Assembly (NCBI RefSeq): GCF_031755915.1
Contig: NC_083388.1
Location: 15,078,501 to 15,142,500 of the forward strand
Length of the DNA stretch: 64,000 nt
Direction of reading: 5' to 3'
Origin: Ziziphus jujuba
Taxonomy: Eukaryota > Streptophyta > Magnoliopsida > Rosales > Rhamnaceae
Part shown: one piece after another, positions 1 through 12,753 of the stretch
How positions within the stretch are numbered: position 1 is the first letter of the stretch
Layout of the letters: the number at the start of each line of letters is the position of its first letter
The notes under the pieces: generated by a model
Databases searched by the model: none
The model's input: only the letters and a program-made list of their open reading frames with translations
Told to the model about the DNA's origin: nothing
Translations under genes and position numbers: made by a program

Positions 1-852
1 GTGTTGTAATACTGCTTTTTAATAAGATGAAAAATTCTTTCCGATTGATATTTGAATTATATGCTTCAAAGTAATTATTAAATTTAGAGTTACTAAACTT
101 TTGCCCCAATCCATGACACATTTTGAACTTTGCCCATAAACCATATAAATTCTCACATTTTCTTCCAAAAATGTTATTTTCTTTACTCCTTTAGTCGAAT
201 CATGCAATTTTCTCTAACGGATTTGGCCAAGTTATATAGAAGCAAGATGTATAAAAGTGATTATAGCAAGTAATAAGAAAGTGAAAAAATGTAGAAGGAA
301 GAATCAGAAACGGAGAATGTCGGAATTGTTTGGAAAGGAGGAAGTTGGGAGAGTAGCTGAAATTTTGCTAAAAGAAAATGTTGATTCAATGTTAGTTTTG
401 GTTAAGCAGGAGGTTTAACATAATGACTAAATTTGGTTTTAAGAAATGATACGTGGGCAACTCCTCAAGGTCCATGTTGCTTTATGTAATTCACGTATGC
501 GGAGCTGCATGCTTTCAAGGGTAGCTGAAACTTGATAATTTTAGAGGCTTATATTACAAGTATACTGTTTAATCCATGCTGTGGTCCAGTTGTTTAATCC
601 ATGACATCTACTTGTGAATTGTGATCTTAAAAGAACAGTAAACTTCTGAAACTGTGCCATGTGTTCTGTTTCTTGATAATCATACAGCCTACGTATATTA
701 TTTTCTCCAGATGTTTAATTTTGAATTACAAGCAGTTTTTATAATTATCGAGTCTCAAGATCATCCTTAATCTTTGCACATTTATATTTTTAAAACCTGT
801 GTAAACTTTTTCTGCTGCATGTTAATTGTTTTTTGTTTTCTCTTAACAACAG
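1..852 (+). other. Intronic or upstream part of a gene entering from the left
   Basis: AT-rich sequence that ends in a good splice acceptor (pyrimidine-rich stretch, then AACAACAG) at 852. One stretch, about 218-412, stays open in a single frame and has a coding-like composition: basic residues, then an amphipathic segment from about 317 to 412. It is followed by GTTTAA, a possible donor. Its phase does not match the exon at 853, so either another exon lies between them or the stretch is fortuitous. Nothing else is recognisable. Confidence 0.3.
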
Positions 853-952
853 GTTTTATGAACTACATAAAATGCATTGGCAATTGGTGCATTCTCTATC
901 TCAACTAGTGCAACGTGAAAGCTCTGCTTCTAAGAGGGACTATCAAGTTTAA
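853..952 (+). CDS. Terminal coding exon of an unrecognised plant gene (partial)
   Basis: A strong acceptor is followed by a 100 bp open frame (codons start at 854) that ends in TAA at 950-952. It encodes about 32 residues, including FYELHKMHWQLVHSLSQLVQ and then a charged, serine-rich tail. The peptide looks helical and genuinely coding, with regular hydrophobic spacing and no low complexity. I do not recognise the protein family. The rest of the gene lies to the left of, or spread across introns before, the window start. No function is inferred. Confidence 0.45.
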
Positions 953-1601
953 GTTAGCAATGTTCTGTAGTTATCCAATGTTAATTGGACGGAGTTATGT
1001 CTTTCAATATGTCGATGCAGCTTACTTGTTGAACTAGTAATTCCCAACTTGGGATAAATTGTGAACAATCAACTGTGTGGTCTGTGTTGTTTTCTGCAAT
1101 ATGTGATGCTGCAAATTTCATAATATGCTCGCTGAGTTTTCACTTGCATCTTGCTCCAATCAAATTCTGGCCTTATTCAAAGGTCCGTATCGTAAAGTTA
1201 AAAAAATTGTCGGTGAGTCCGTAAGATTCTGAGTTGTTAGTTCCAGTGCAAATGATCTACCTTGCATGTTCATGCAATGTAATAGGTTGTGTCCACAGTA
1301 ACGGAGATACTAGGATTTCTAAATGATTTCATGCAATTGATGAGGGTATATTAATCGACACCTAGTGATTCTCGTAAAATCAAAAGAAAGAATGGTTTCA
1401 TAGTCAATTCTCGTACAATCAAAAGAAAGAATGGTTTCATAGTCCTTTTGTTTGCTTCTTGGTGTAAGAAATAACAAAACTTTGTAGACAATTGGAATTT
1501 TTCACTTTAATAATATTCCGTATGGTTGCAACAATCTGTCAAAACGGATTATAAGAAAAATGATACACTGCTATAGAGCTCTGTACTTGCATGTACATTT
1601 A
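953..1601. other. 3' flank or 3' UTR with a short tandem duplication
   Basis: No gene is visible. The first few hundred bases, of mixed composition, are likely the 3' UTR of the exon ending at 952. A tandem duplication of about 39 bp lies at 1368-1445 (unit begins ATTCTCGTA, with one substitution between the copies). Confidence 0.5.
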
Positions 1602-1838
1602 GGGGTCGTGTGGTACATAATATTTTATTGTATTAGATTGTGTTACAATATATTATATTATATTCATCTTATGTTTGGTGTAAGATTGTATAAAATAATA
1701 TCATATTTAGTACAAAAATGTACTGTATTGTATTATTTTTTATTTCATAAATTAATAGAGTTTTTCTTTTTTTTAAAAAAAAAAAAATTTAAAAATTACT
1801 AGTTTAGCTGTAAAATCAAGGTTTTACCAAATGATCCC
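1602..1838. mobile_element. MITE-like element with GGGRTCRTKTGGTA termini
   Basis: The left end reads GGGGTCGTGTGGTA and the right end, reverse-complemented, reads GGGATCATTTGGTA. That gives inverted termini with few mismatches around about 210 bp of AT-rich, non-coding sequence. The terminus type resembles hAT-related MITEs of plants. The flanking 8-mers (tacattta and aaatttta) are only partly alike, so a target duplication is not proven. Confidence 0.5.
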
Positions 1839-3973
1839 AAATTTTATAAATTACATTTTGCAAACCCATTTTGGTATCTCTTTAAAGTGCAAGTGGCCAT
1901 TATACAACTTTCAATACAAGTAAAATTATAAAATTAATACATATTAAAATTAATGCATAATAAAGTCATATATAATGTAGTTTCGAGAAATGAAAATAAG
2001 AATCTTTGATCAAATCTAATCATTAATATCTCCAATATATATTATATATTATATACATATTATCAGTTTAATATTTTTGTAACTATACTCATGATTATTG
2101 CTCCTACAATGCACCTTAAAAGAAAAATTTTCCATTCACTATGAATTTCATAAATTGGGTAGATTGATCATTCTCATTTGAGCATATTTTTTAGAAAGCC
2201 TCCCTTTGATCTTTTGACTGTGTTTTATTACATAATATACTATGATTTTTAAAAACTATAAATAATTTTGATTATGAACCAGTCCTTAGGTATTCTAACA
2301 AACAGAGCTTACCCATGACTGTTTAGCTTAACTAAAGGCAGTTCTTTATTGTCCATTGGATAGTTTATTCACAAAATTGTCAAAAAAAAAAAAAAAAAAA
2401 AGGGCAGAAGAAGAAGAAGAAAGGGACACTTTTAGTTAAATTTTATAGTATATGCCATTAGATAAATGGAAGCAAGGATGCAGTCAGCTCTGGTGCTTTG
2501 CACTTTTGAAGTATTCACAAAATTGATGGTTCTTTTTACACTTTTAGAGAGGGTTGGAACTAGCTAGGGCAAATAGATTTGTTCAAGAGGCCAAGGAAAT
2601 TTAAAATAAAATAAGGCAGAAAAAGGGGAAATAAAAATAAAAATCAAGTTGAAGACAGATCAAAAAGATTTCTTTTTTTCTTCCTTCTTGTAGTTGAGAG
2701 ATAATGGGAATAAAAAATTGAAGACGAGAGGAGAGAAAAAAAAATAATACCAAAAAAAAAAAAAAAAAAAAGAAAAAAGAAAGCTTTAAGTTGAAGAAAG
2801 GAAAAAAAAAAAAAAAATTGAGAATCTTTACCATAGATCATTCAACCTTGGAGATGTTGGTTGGAGAGGCGGCACAATATCGGAGATTAGTTTTCAACTT
2901 CACCCGTATTACATAATACAGAACTTATAGGTTCTATTAGTTATCCTACTTGAAGTCCATAAAAATTGATGAGGTGTATTATTTTGTACACCTGCGTGTT
3001 TACATTCAAACAAAGCCAATGCTATTAGCTAATACAATCCCAGATTCTAATACATCCTAATACGGGGCGCAAAATAAGATCTTATATTTTTTTTTTTATA
3101 TGAAAAGTTCTAATTGCACTATCAAATGAACTTTATACACAGCTATATTATAAATTTATATTTTTATCTCCATTTTAAATCACTATTAAGAATATTTATT
3201 GATTAAACATATTTGTGTTTATATGTATAGGATTGAACATTTCAAATTTGTTCAAAAATACGATTGAACATGCTAAATATATTTAGAAGTATATGATCGA
3301 AAATTTTTAGATATGAATATCTCAAATGTATTTAGAAGTATGCAACTGAACATTTCAAATACATTCAAAAGTATGTGACTGAACGTCTTCAGATATAAAC
3401 ATGTCAAATATGTTCAGAAATATATGACTGAACATCTTTAGAGACATTCATAATTTTGAGATCGAATACTCCAACGAACACATCTTTCCATTGCTCAAAA
3501 GTGTTGTAATTGGAAAAAAAAATTGTGAAATTTCCATAACTATCAGTTTCATCCAAAAGCATTGTGAAGAGTTTTCATGAAGAAGTCTGTGATTTGTGGG
3601 GGGAAAAAAAAACATATTTTTTGACTTAGTTGACATTTTATGAATTATAGATAATTTAGGTATTAAAAATATTGTATAAAATTATTTTATATTTTATATA
3701 TTTGAATGGTAGTATGTAAAGAATAATACTGTATAGAATTTTTTTAGAATTGTGAAAAAAAAATTTCTCTTTTTATATTTTTTGTGTTTAGGGGATCAAA
3801 TATAAATTAATGATAAATAACCATTATAATGATAAAAAGAAAAACATTTATCAAAATGACCCTTATTCTATAAACTATTTGTAATAGTTTTCAAAAAATT
3901 TTTTGGGGCTTTTTAAAGCTGAGAAGCATAACTATCATTTAAAGCATAAGTAATATATATAACTTAAATAACA
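1839..3973. other. AT-rich intergenic sequence, no gene
   Basis: Holds A-homopolymers (about 2382-2401, 2754-2771, 2802-2818), which explain the phenylalanine-rich open frames on the - strand. A degenerate tandem repeat lies at about 3230-3440, built on motifs such as ACTGAACAT and TTTAGAAGTATA with a spacing near 49 bp. No credible coding sequence, RNA gene or promoter was seen. Confidence 0.6.
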
Positions 3974-4250
3974 GGAAATTTGGCCCATTGCCCATCTAAA
4001 TGGGGGTCAACGTTGGATGCCCTTTCTACTCAAACATTTTTTGTTTTGCCCATCTATTCCTAAATTATCCTCATTTAATATGAAGTTAGAAAAAAAAAAG
4101 CAAAATTCATTTTTTTTTTCTTCCGATGAAACTCATCTCCTTCTTTCATTCTTTCACTCTTAATCTCTGACTTACTTTCAAAGCTGTGGTTTTGGCAAGG
4201 TGCAACAAACTAATTGACAAGAAGAGAAGATGAAGAAAAAAGCACCATCA
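3974..4250 (+). repeat. Left TIR of element A
   Basis: Reads into the element from GGAAATTTGGCCC. It is matched in inverse orientation by about 20630-20897, including the polypurine/polypyrimidine stretch and the GTTTGTTGCACCTTGCC segment. It shares its outermost 25 bp or so with both ends of element B. Confidence 0.65.
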
Positions 4251-7200
4251 AAATACCATAAAAAAAGCACTAGCAAACTTGGTTCAGAGCTCCATCTTCC
4301 ATCATCGAGCATTGATGCCTAAGCATTCAGCATTTTATCCTCCATCATTGCATTTGGAACTCCATCTTTGACTCCGATTGTCAATACTCCATCAATGCCT
4401 TCCTTGGATGCTAATAGCATCTAAGGAATTAGAATAGTTTTCCTCTTTTTCGTTGTCGATTTAATACTCTGATAACATCTCTGCAGATTCACTACTATAG
4501 TCATTGCTTTGCTTACTTCAATTCACGTTCCGATTAGTTGGTTGCAATACTAGCTTTGTCTTCTAAGATTTTCTTTTTCCTATTTCTTTAATTCGATTCT
4601 TGTCATTTTATCAAATTAGCTTGTCAATTTTCATTGAATTTTTTAGTTTTATTTTCTCTCTAATTCCAATTTTCATTGATAGAAAAGGAAGGCCAAGGTA
4701 TTAAAATTGTGTACTAACGCTTTAGAAAGTGTAAATTGTCAAATTTTCTTGGTAATGAATAATTAATGGTAAATTCTATAACAATGCTTTAGACAGTATG
4801 CATGCTTTCATTGTATAATGATGCTAATTACTAAATTCATATGCAATTTGTCGAATTTGTAGGTAATGTATAAGTTGAATAATTTGATCTTGTGGATATT
4901 TTTTATTATAATATATTCATTTTTTTTTAGAAATTTTGGTTTTTGATATCAATGGAATGTTTTTGCTTGGGTTTGATCATTATATTTGTTGATCTTTTGT
5001 TTTTTGATGAATAATAAATTATCTTGCCTGTAGAAAGAATGCATTTTTCACTTTTACATTATTATTCAATTTTCTAAAAATTTCTGGTGCTCAATATCAA
5101 CAAAATGATATTACAGTTATTTATATTGTATATACCATCATAGAAATTGTACTAATATATTAAATCATAACTTAAGGAATGAATTAAAAATAAAAATAAA
5201 AGGAAACTTAAAAAAAGAATTCACCCTTTTTTTCAAAAAAATAATTGTGTATCGAAATTATCTATGCCTTATTGGTAATAATAATAGCATCTATTGATAA
5301 TTTTTTTAAAGAGTAACATATATTTTGAAAACAAAATATCAATTGCACCTGCCAATATTACCGATATGTCTTTCGGTAATTTTTTGACTAATTTGTGCAA
5401 GTGGTAATTTTGTTTTTGCTTGTTTATAATACTCTATGCAATGTTATAATTATTTATGTTATGTAGCCATAATAAAACTTGTACTAAAGAAAAAGAATTG
5501 AAATTAAAAGAAAAAAACAAATTGACCTTTAAACAAATAAAATAAAATAAAATAAAATAAAATTGCACAACCTAAATTACCAATTGTGCAACTGATATTA
5601 CTAATGCTCTAATTTTTCCAGAAAGTCTAATTTTTTCATAAAGTAACATATCTTTTAGAAAAATTACCGATGGTATCTGTCGGTATTACCAGTATGTCTT
5701 TTGATAATTTCTTTACTAATTTGTGCATATGGTAAATTTTTATTTTGTCTATAATACTTCATGTAGTATTACAATTATTTATGTTGTGTACCCTAAATAT
5801 AAGTTATACTAAAGAAAAAGAAAAAGAAATTAAAAGGAAAAAAAAAAACAAATTGACACATTACAAAAAATAAAATAAAATAAATTAGACAAAAAAGATT
5901 ACCACATGCACAAATTAGTAAATAAATTATCGAAAAGTGTATCTGTAATACCGATAACTGCCATCAGTAGTTTTTTTTTTTTTTTTGTTTTTTTTTAGAA
6001 AGTATGTTACTTTCTAAAAACATTACCAACGAATGTTATCGTGATAAAGGATAGGGCATTGGTAATGTCGGCTATAGAATTTCTTTTTAAAAAAAAAGGT
6101 TAATTTTTTTTATTTTTTTTTATTCAATCCTTAATTTATGATTCAATGTATCCGTACAATGTCTACGATGGCATATACAAAACAAATAATTGTAGTATCA
6201 CATGGAATATTATAATAAAAAAATTACAATTATCACATGTACAAATTAGCAAAACAATTACAGAAAGTTGAATTGAGAATACCAATAGATGCCATCGGTA
6301 TATGGGATCTACATGCATGTGCATAGGGAGTTTGATATTCCAATATGACTATTATTAAGTTATAATTTGATCTTGAATAATAAATTTAATATCTCGAAAA
6401 AGCTTGAAAAAGTTTGTTAATAGCTAATAACTATTTTATTGGGGATAATTATTCTTAAGTATTAATAAATTTCATTATCATTAAATACAACTTTTTTCCT
6501 TTCTGCTTTTTATAAAAATGCATTTAACATTATTCATTCATTATTTTTAGGATGGAAAATTACCCTTTAAGTTGAGCTTTTGTTATGGATAATATTGGAA
6601 GTGTTATGACCTTACTTTGAAGGTGGTGCTAGAAAGAGATCCATTCCGTATTCACACATTAATTTTTGCCATCAATGACACAAGTTTTAGTGATATTTTT
6701 TTATGATGAAACTTGCAATTTAAGTAAAGTAGGTATGTGGACATACCAAAATCCAAAAAATGAAGATTCTCTATAAAAAAAAAAGGAGTTTTATACTGGC
6801 AAAACTTCAAAATGTTGTCTACAATACTCTTAATTAGGATTCTATGCAATATCACTTGACCTTAAAGTTTATATACAGTGCATGTTTTTCATGCAAGTTG
6901 TATATCATGAATAATGATGATGATGTGTAAGATTTTATAAATAAGTAAACTTCACATAGACTTTAAGATAGATCTCCACTTACTGTTAATGTGTCATCCA
7001 AGGCCACAATTAACAATTACAAAGATAAAAATTTGCATAGAACCCTCCAAATGTACATGGAAGCACATTTGCTTCAGATAGTGGATCATGCTCTATTGTA
7101 GCCATTAAAAGACGGATATCTATTGCCTCATTACGTCAAGTTCTAGAGCCAGCAATGTCTATCCTTAAAGCTGAAATACAATCCCCAATAATTGAACATC

Positions 7201-7991
7201 ATAGATTCTTCTTCACTAGAGTTATTCTAAAGTATGGTATGTAATCAATGTATGCAAAATATTAAAACTATAAGATAGTAGACAAATTTAGAATAAAAAT
7301 TAAATCCACAACACATTTAATTGTAAAGCCTTAATAAAATAATAATTAAAGAAAAAGAAACCCAAGACATTTTTTAATTTAATTTGTAACAATACATTCT
7401 TAAGACAGTAACATAGTAATAAATTCATTAAAACCAAATAATAAAGCGGTTCTTTCATCTAGGCGGTTAAGTGGTTTGAAAATAAATGTACACAATAGTT
7501 AAATTAAACTAATATAATGAAATTCAATATTTACACAAACAATTATAAATAGAGTTGACTAGTATAGAGCTTTTAATTGAATCTTCATATGTTCTTTGTG
7601 TTAAATATCCATTAGAATTTAGTACATAATTTAATTTGCTTAAGCATTTTCCAATTAAATTTTCCTACTTTATAAAAAAGCAATTGGAAAAAAGTTGACT
7701 AAAATAAAATAAAATAAAAAGTAGTTTTCTTTACTTTAGAATTTGAATTCTTAATCGATATTATAGAATTAATTTCTAAAAAAGTCTGCAAAGAGTACAA
7801 AGAGTTCATTGATTAGTACATTTAAAATAATATAGTAGTGAGTAGTAATCTTAATTTTCTTTTATTAAAGAAAGAATGTCATTTATAAAAATCTTTTGGT
7901 TATACTAAAATGAAATAATGATAAGTACCACTTGGTCATAAACTAATTGCTTGCAGAATTTTTCATCTTTGACTATAATTAGACTAAGTTA
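4251..7991. repeat. Interior of element A with foldback-family modules (about 5080-6390)
   Basis: No gene. From about 5080 to 6390 the sequence repeats modules around the phrases ACTAATTTGTGCA, ATTATTTATGTTGTGTA and CCATCGGTAATT, first in one orientation and then inverted, with the turn near 5870. The same modules, in the same order, occur around the centre of element B (about 31780-33140). The two elements are therefore related. Flanking parts (4251-5080 and 6390-7991) are AT-rich with no recognisable coding potential. Confidence 0.6.
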
Positions 7992-8487
7992 TTATATGTA
8001 ACATCCCAACCTGGGAAAACGTTCCAAATTTGAATTTTTGACTAAGGTAGATTGGGATTGACTAGGTGGATTCCATGGTTGGCTTTCTACTGTGAGAGAA
8101 ATTTCATATTGACCAAGGCACCATGGTGAAATACTTGTTGACCCGAATTCATAGACTGGTAGTATACCAAAATCGAAGCTAAAATTAAAAAGTTATGGTC
8201 AAAATAAGATGCGGCTCGGGCTGACTGTGAGTCCAAGTTTGACTTTTTATTTATATGAAGTTTAATTTTGACTTAGCTACTATAGGATAGTGCTCATTGA
8301 TATGAGTCCGTAGACTAGTAGCACTCTTAATTTGAACCTATGGTTGAGTAGTTACGGATTTATAAATTCGTGCCTATCTTTTTCGAGACTTACCTTTTTG
8401 GGTAGAGGGATATTTAAAGAGATCTTTGATAGGTGCCACATGTCGCGATAAGAGAGGCCACGTGTCACCTCTTTTTTCTTTTTCTTT

Positions 8488-8550
8488 TCCTTTTCTTTAT
8501 TTTCTATCTCTCTCTTTCTCGCTCTCTTTCTTTCTGTGTCTCTTTTCCTT

Positions 8551-8583
<33 letters not shown>

Positions 8584-8585
8584 GC
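8488..8585. repeat. CT-rich microsatellite
   Basis: Imperfect (TC)n and (TTTC)n run inside the solo LTR. It produces serine/leucine-rich and Arg-Glu repeat open frames on both strands that should not be read as genes. Confidence 0.85.
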
Positions 8586-9004
8586 CCGACTGTCGGTTGC
8601 CAACACGCACCCACCAGCATGGGAGCCCATGACCAGGCAACATTGGCAGTTGAGTCTCTGGCTGGTTGGCCCACAGATGCACAAGGATCGGTGCTCCATC
8701 GACGTCAGTTGGAAACCTCCCATTCGCCAATTTTCCGATGGTTTTTGGTCCCTTCCCCTAGCTTCTGATCCTTTCCCATAGTTTTCGATTCCCTAAATCC
8801 AATATGATCTCTATTCTTCCATTGTTAAGGAGATACAATGGTGTTGAAGTTGGCCAAAACTTTCCATCCACCGCCAGCAATGTTGAGCTTCATGGAGGTT
8901 AGTATTGTGTTCCTCATACTTTTAGCTTTCCATTGGTACTCTGTTAGTGAATTATGGTGATGTATTTAAAAAATTGTGATTTTTGAGTCAATTTTGTGTT
9001 TAAC

Positions 9005-9500
9005 GTAGTAAAGTGTGTATGTATATTCATATTCATCTATATATGTGTGTATATATGTTGGCAAATACATATTTTTGTATATGTGTGTATGTCTGTTTGT
9101 AAATACATATATATGTGTATATATATGTAGGTGTAAATGTGTATATATATATATATAAATATTGCAAGTGTATGAATGAATATATATATATATATATTTG
9201 TTGAAAGATTTTGTTTATACATATGAAGTATATATATATATGTGAATATATAAGTTTGTATGTGTACATGTATATATATATATGTATGTATACTTGTATA
9301 TGTATATATATATATATATGTATATGTACATATATAAATGTGTATATACTGGCTGAAAGGTTGTATATACATATGTGTGAACATACAAGTGTGAGTAATT
9401 GAGTGTAATTAAGTTTATATAATATATATATATATATATATATAAGTATAATTGTAATACATTTTTATGAATATATTTGTCATTAACCTTATTATATATA
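9005..9500. repeat. TA/TG-rich microsatellite array
   Basis: About 0.5 kb of interrupted (TA)n with TG, GTATG and TATATG interspersed. All open frames here are Tyr/Ile repeats and are spurious. Confidence 0.85.
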
Positions 9501-10976
9501 TAAGGAGATTCTATGATCAATCGTTCTAACCTCTTCTATCTGGTCCAAAAATGTGTTTTTGTTTCATGGCCCTTAGATTAACATTAACGGTCCAGATTTC
9601 ACTCACAAATTCCCTCCCAAAAACCCTCTCTTGCGTGCCCTACCGCCTTCCCTTCCCTTCCTCTTCCCCTCTGCTTCCATCGTTTCTGTAACCATTTCAG
9701 CACCTCTGTGGCCATATGTGAGCTCCCCTTCTAGAACATATATTCAGAGACCTCTGATGGCATTGGGGCACAGTAAGCGATTTTGGAAATTATGCAATAT
9801 TTGCTGACTATGAATCCATTTGCTAGTGGGTTTTTAGTTTTGTAGTTGAAAATTTAGGAAGGTTTTCTTCTTCTGGTGCCATAAAAGAAAAACTGGGGAC
9901 ATTGTAGATTATTCTACTTCTTCAATTTAGGTGTGTTCTTCGTCGATGTTTACCCAAAAAACTACTGGTGTATGCTTCAAAATATTCTCATGAATTTGAA
10001 TTGAAAAGAGGAATGATTTTTGATGGAAATATGATAATGAACTAAAAAAAAACAAAAAACAAAAGAAAAAGGGTTTGTGCTTAAAATTGGACCAAAAAAA
10101 AAAAAAGAGAGGGAAAAGGTGACGGTTTTCTAAAAAACCGTCACTAAAAGGGAGAAAAGCCGATGCTTTTTTAGAAAAGCGTTGGCTATTGTATAGTTTT
10201 TAGCAATGCTTTTTTAAAAAACGTTGCTAAAAATGTTTATAAATTTCATCTTTAGTGACAATTTTTAGTGTCATTAAAAACCTATACAATAGCCGACACT
10301 TTTCTAAAAAAGCGTTGGCTTTTCTCACTGTTGGTGACTGTTTTTTAGAAAACCGTCAGCTTTTCCCTCTTTTTTTTTTTTTTGGTCTAATTTTAAACAC
10401 AAACTCCTTTTTTTTTTTTTTTTTTTGGTTCATTAGTATATTTCCATCAAAAGCCATTCCTCTTTTCAATTCAAATTCATGAGAATATTTTGAAGCATAT
10501 ACGAGTAGTTTTTTGGGTACACATCGATAGAGTACACACTTGAATTAAAGAAGTAGAATAATCTACAATGCCCCCAATTTTTGTTTTACGACATCACAAG
10601 ATGAAAACCTTCCTAAACTTTTAACTATAAAACTAAAAGCCCACTAGCGAATGGATTCGTAGTCAACAAATATTACATAATTTCCAAAATCGCTTGTTGT
10701 ACCCCTAACACCACCAGAGGTCTCTGAAGATATGGTCTAGAAGGAGAGCTCACATATGGCCATAAAGGTGTCGAAATGGTTGCTGGAACGATGGAAGCAT
10801 AGGAGAAGAGGAAGGGAAGGGAAGGGAAGGCTATGAGGTACGTGAGAGGGGGTTTTGGGGAGGGAATTTATAAGTGAAATCTGGAACATTAGTGTTAGTC
10901 TAAGAGCCAAGAAACAAAAACACGTTTTTGGATTGGATAGAAGCAGTCAGGTCTGTCCTGACCATAAAATCTCCCT
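9501..10976. repeat. 1.48 kb inverted repeat (hairpin) element within the solo LTR
   Basis: Arms of about 720 bp (9501 to about 10225 and about 10255 to 10976) mirror each other around a centre near 10240. Paired landmarks include CATATGTGAGCTCCCCTTCTAG (left) against its complement near 10738-10757, the GACGGTTTTCTAAAAAACC stem, and CTATTGTATAG/CTATACAATAG near the loop. Outer ends are GGAGATTCTATG (left) and CATAAAATCTCC (right). It carries no coding sequence. The terminus resembles that of the shorter inverted repeat at 11131-11490, suggesting one MITE superfamily. Confidence 0.75.
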
Positions 10977-11130
10977 ATATATATATATATTTGGTTATAT
11001 ATATGTTTGTGTGTGAATATATATGATTATATATATATACGAGCATATATTTATACCTATATATACTTGTGTATAAATATGTATATGAGTATGTACATAC
11101 TTGTTAAAAAAGATTGTGTTTATAGATATA
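10977..11130. repeat. TA-rich microsatellite
   Basis: Interrupted (TA)n separating the two inverted-repeat elements. No gene. Confidence 0.7.
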
Positions 11131-11490
11131 CGGAAATTCTATGGTGAGGACGGTCCGCATGAGGACCGCAGTATTAGTGATGGTTTTTCATAGTATTAAC
11201 GACGATTTCTTAGAAAATCATCTTATCTATGAAAAACCGTCACCAATACTGTGATCAGCATGAGGACCGTCCGCACCATAGACGGACTGTATATATATAT
11301 ATATATATATATGACTATATATATGTGAGTATATATATATGTAATCCGTCTATGGTGCGGACCACAGTATTGGTGACGATTTTTTATAGTATTGGTGACA
11401 ATTTTCTAATAAACCGTCGTTAATACTATGAAAAACCGTTACTAATACTGCGGTCCTCATGCGGACCGTCCTCACCATAGAATTTCCATA
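11131..11490. repeat. Inverted repeat flanking a (TA)n core
   Basis: Two copies of about 155 bp lie head to head: 11131-11285 (starts GGAAATTCTATGGTGAGG, ends CCATAGACGGA) and 11344-11490 (starts TCCGTCTATGGTG, ends CACCATAGAATTTCC). Each copy is itself partly palindromic around CATAGTATTAACGACG. The 58 bp between them is a TA microsatellite. No coding sequence. Confidence 0.75.
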
Positions 11491-11702
11491 TATATATGAC
11501 TATATATATGTGAGTATATATATGAATATATAGATGAATATATATACTTGTGTATGCATATATATGAATATATAGATGAATATATATACTTGTGTATGCA
11601 TATATATATATATATATATATTGTTAAAAGTTTTTATGCGTATGCATATATGTGTATAGACATATAAAAATATATTTGTTAAAGGGTTGTATAAATATAT
11701 GA

Positions 11703-11747
<45 letters not shown>

Positions 11748-12356
11748 AGTAATTGAGTATGATTAAATTTATATATATATATATATATACTTTTATGTAT
11801 GTTTGTTATAAATATATATATATATATATATATTACATACTTATACATATATATTTGTTATGCATTAAGTAGATTTGTTCAATAATTGTATGTATGTATA
11901 TATATAGACATGGATATATATGTGTGAGTATGTGAGTGGTCCTTTTCCAAAATTTATTTTTGGACCATTGTATATATATTTTGTGTTATTTAAAATTCGT
12001 AAAAATATTATGTATGTTTTAAAACTTAAGAAACTTGTTATTTAATTTTATTGTGTAGATATTATATGATTCAAATATATTTGTTGCATAAAATTAACAT
12101 TTATGGTTTTAAAGAAATTATTATGTTACATTATTGTTAAATTTATTTTTATAATCTATTGTTTTATTAAAATAAAATATGCTTATGTGTGCATTGCATG
12201 TGATTTAATATGATTTTGCATGAATCAATTTTAAGGATTTAAGAAAAATAATTGTAATAACTTTCAGTGTACAACAATATATCTGTGTATTTAAATATTT
12301 ATGAAATTGGACTTATTGTGGCAAAAAATTAAATTTATAAAAATTGATGGATTTAT
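11491..12356. other. TA/TG microsatellites and AT-rich LTR body, no gene
   Basis: Imperfect (TA)n and (TG)n runs to about 11935, including a duplicated phrase TATACTTGTGTATGCATATA near 11549 and 11585. AT-rich LTR sequence without features follows up to the hAT target duplication at 12357-12364. Confidence 0.7.
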
Positions 12357-12753
12357 GATGGTTGCAAGGTTCAAAATATCGATGTCAATGGAAATATCGA
12401 GAGTTTAAAATACAGAAATTTCCATGGAAATATCGGAAAATATCGAATATCGATAAAAAATTATAAAAAACGATGGAAATTTGTTTTAAAAGATGAAAAT
12501 TTTTATTGAAACTTTAGAATTAGCTTATTTAGTCCATCAATTATCAAATTGATTATAAAACTTACTAAAATATTGAATGGATGTTATGTTCTTATTAGTG
12601 AATTGATTTATAATGAGCAATTAAACATTAATAACCATAGATGAATTATTATTAATAAAAATATATCAAAAAATACATATATGATAAAATTATTTATTAA
12701 CTAAAATATATAAAACGATTATTACAATTATATTGTAGTTCATAAATGTCATC

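Noticed and set aside
2601..2841. Phenylalanine-rich open frames on the - strand
   Set aside because: Translation of poly-A tracts; no protein character outside the homopolymers.
3961..3973. 9 bp target duplication for element A or for the A+B block
   Set aside because: Candidate flanks (ttaaataac; taaaccgtg after A; aaataaaac after B) match at about half the positions, no better than AT-rich chance.
8433..8781. Overlapping frames of 68-111 codons on both strands
   Set aside because: Driven by a TC-rich microsatellite within the solo LTR; the reverse frame is an Arg-Glu repeat.
9033..9520. Tyr/Ile/His-rich frames on both strands
   Set aside because: TA/TG microsatellite read in several frames.
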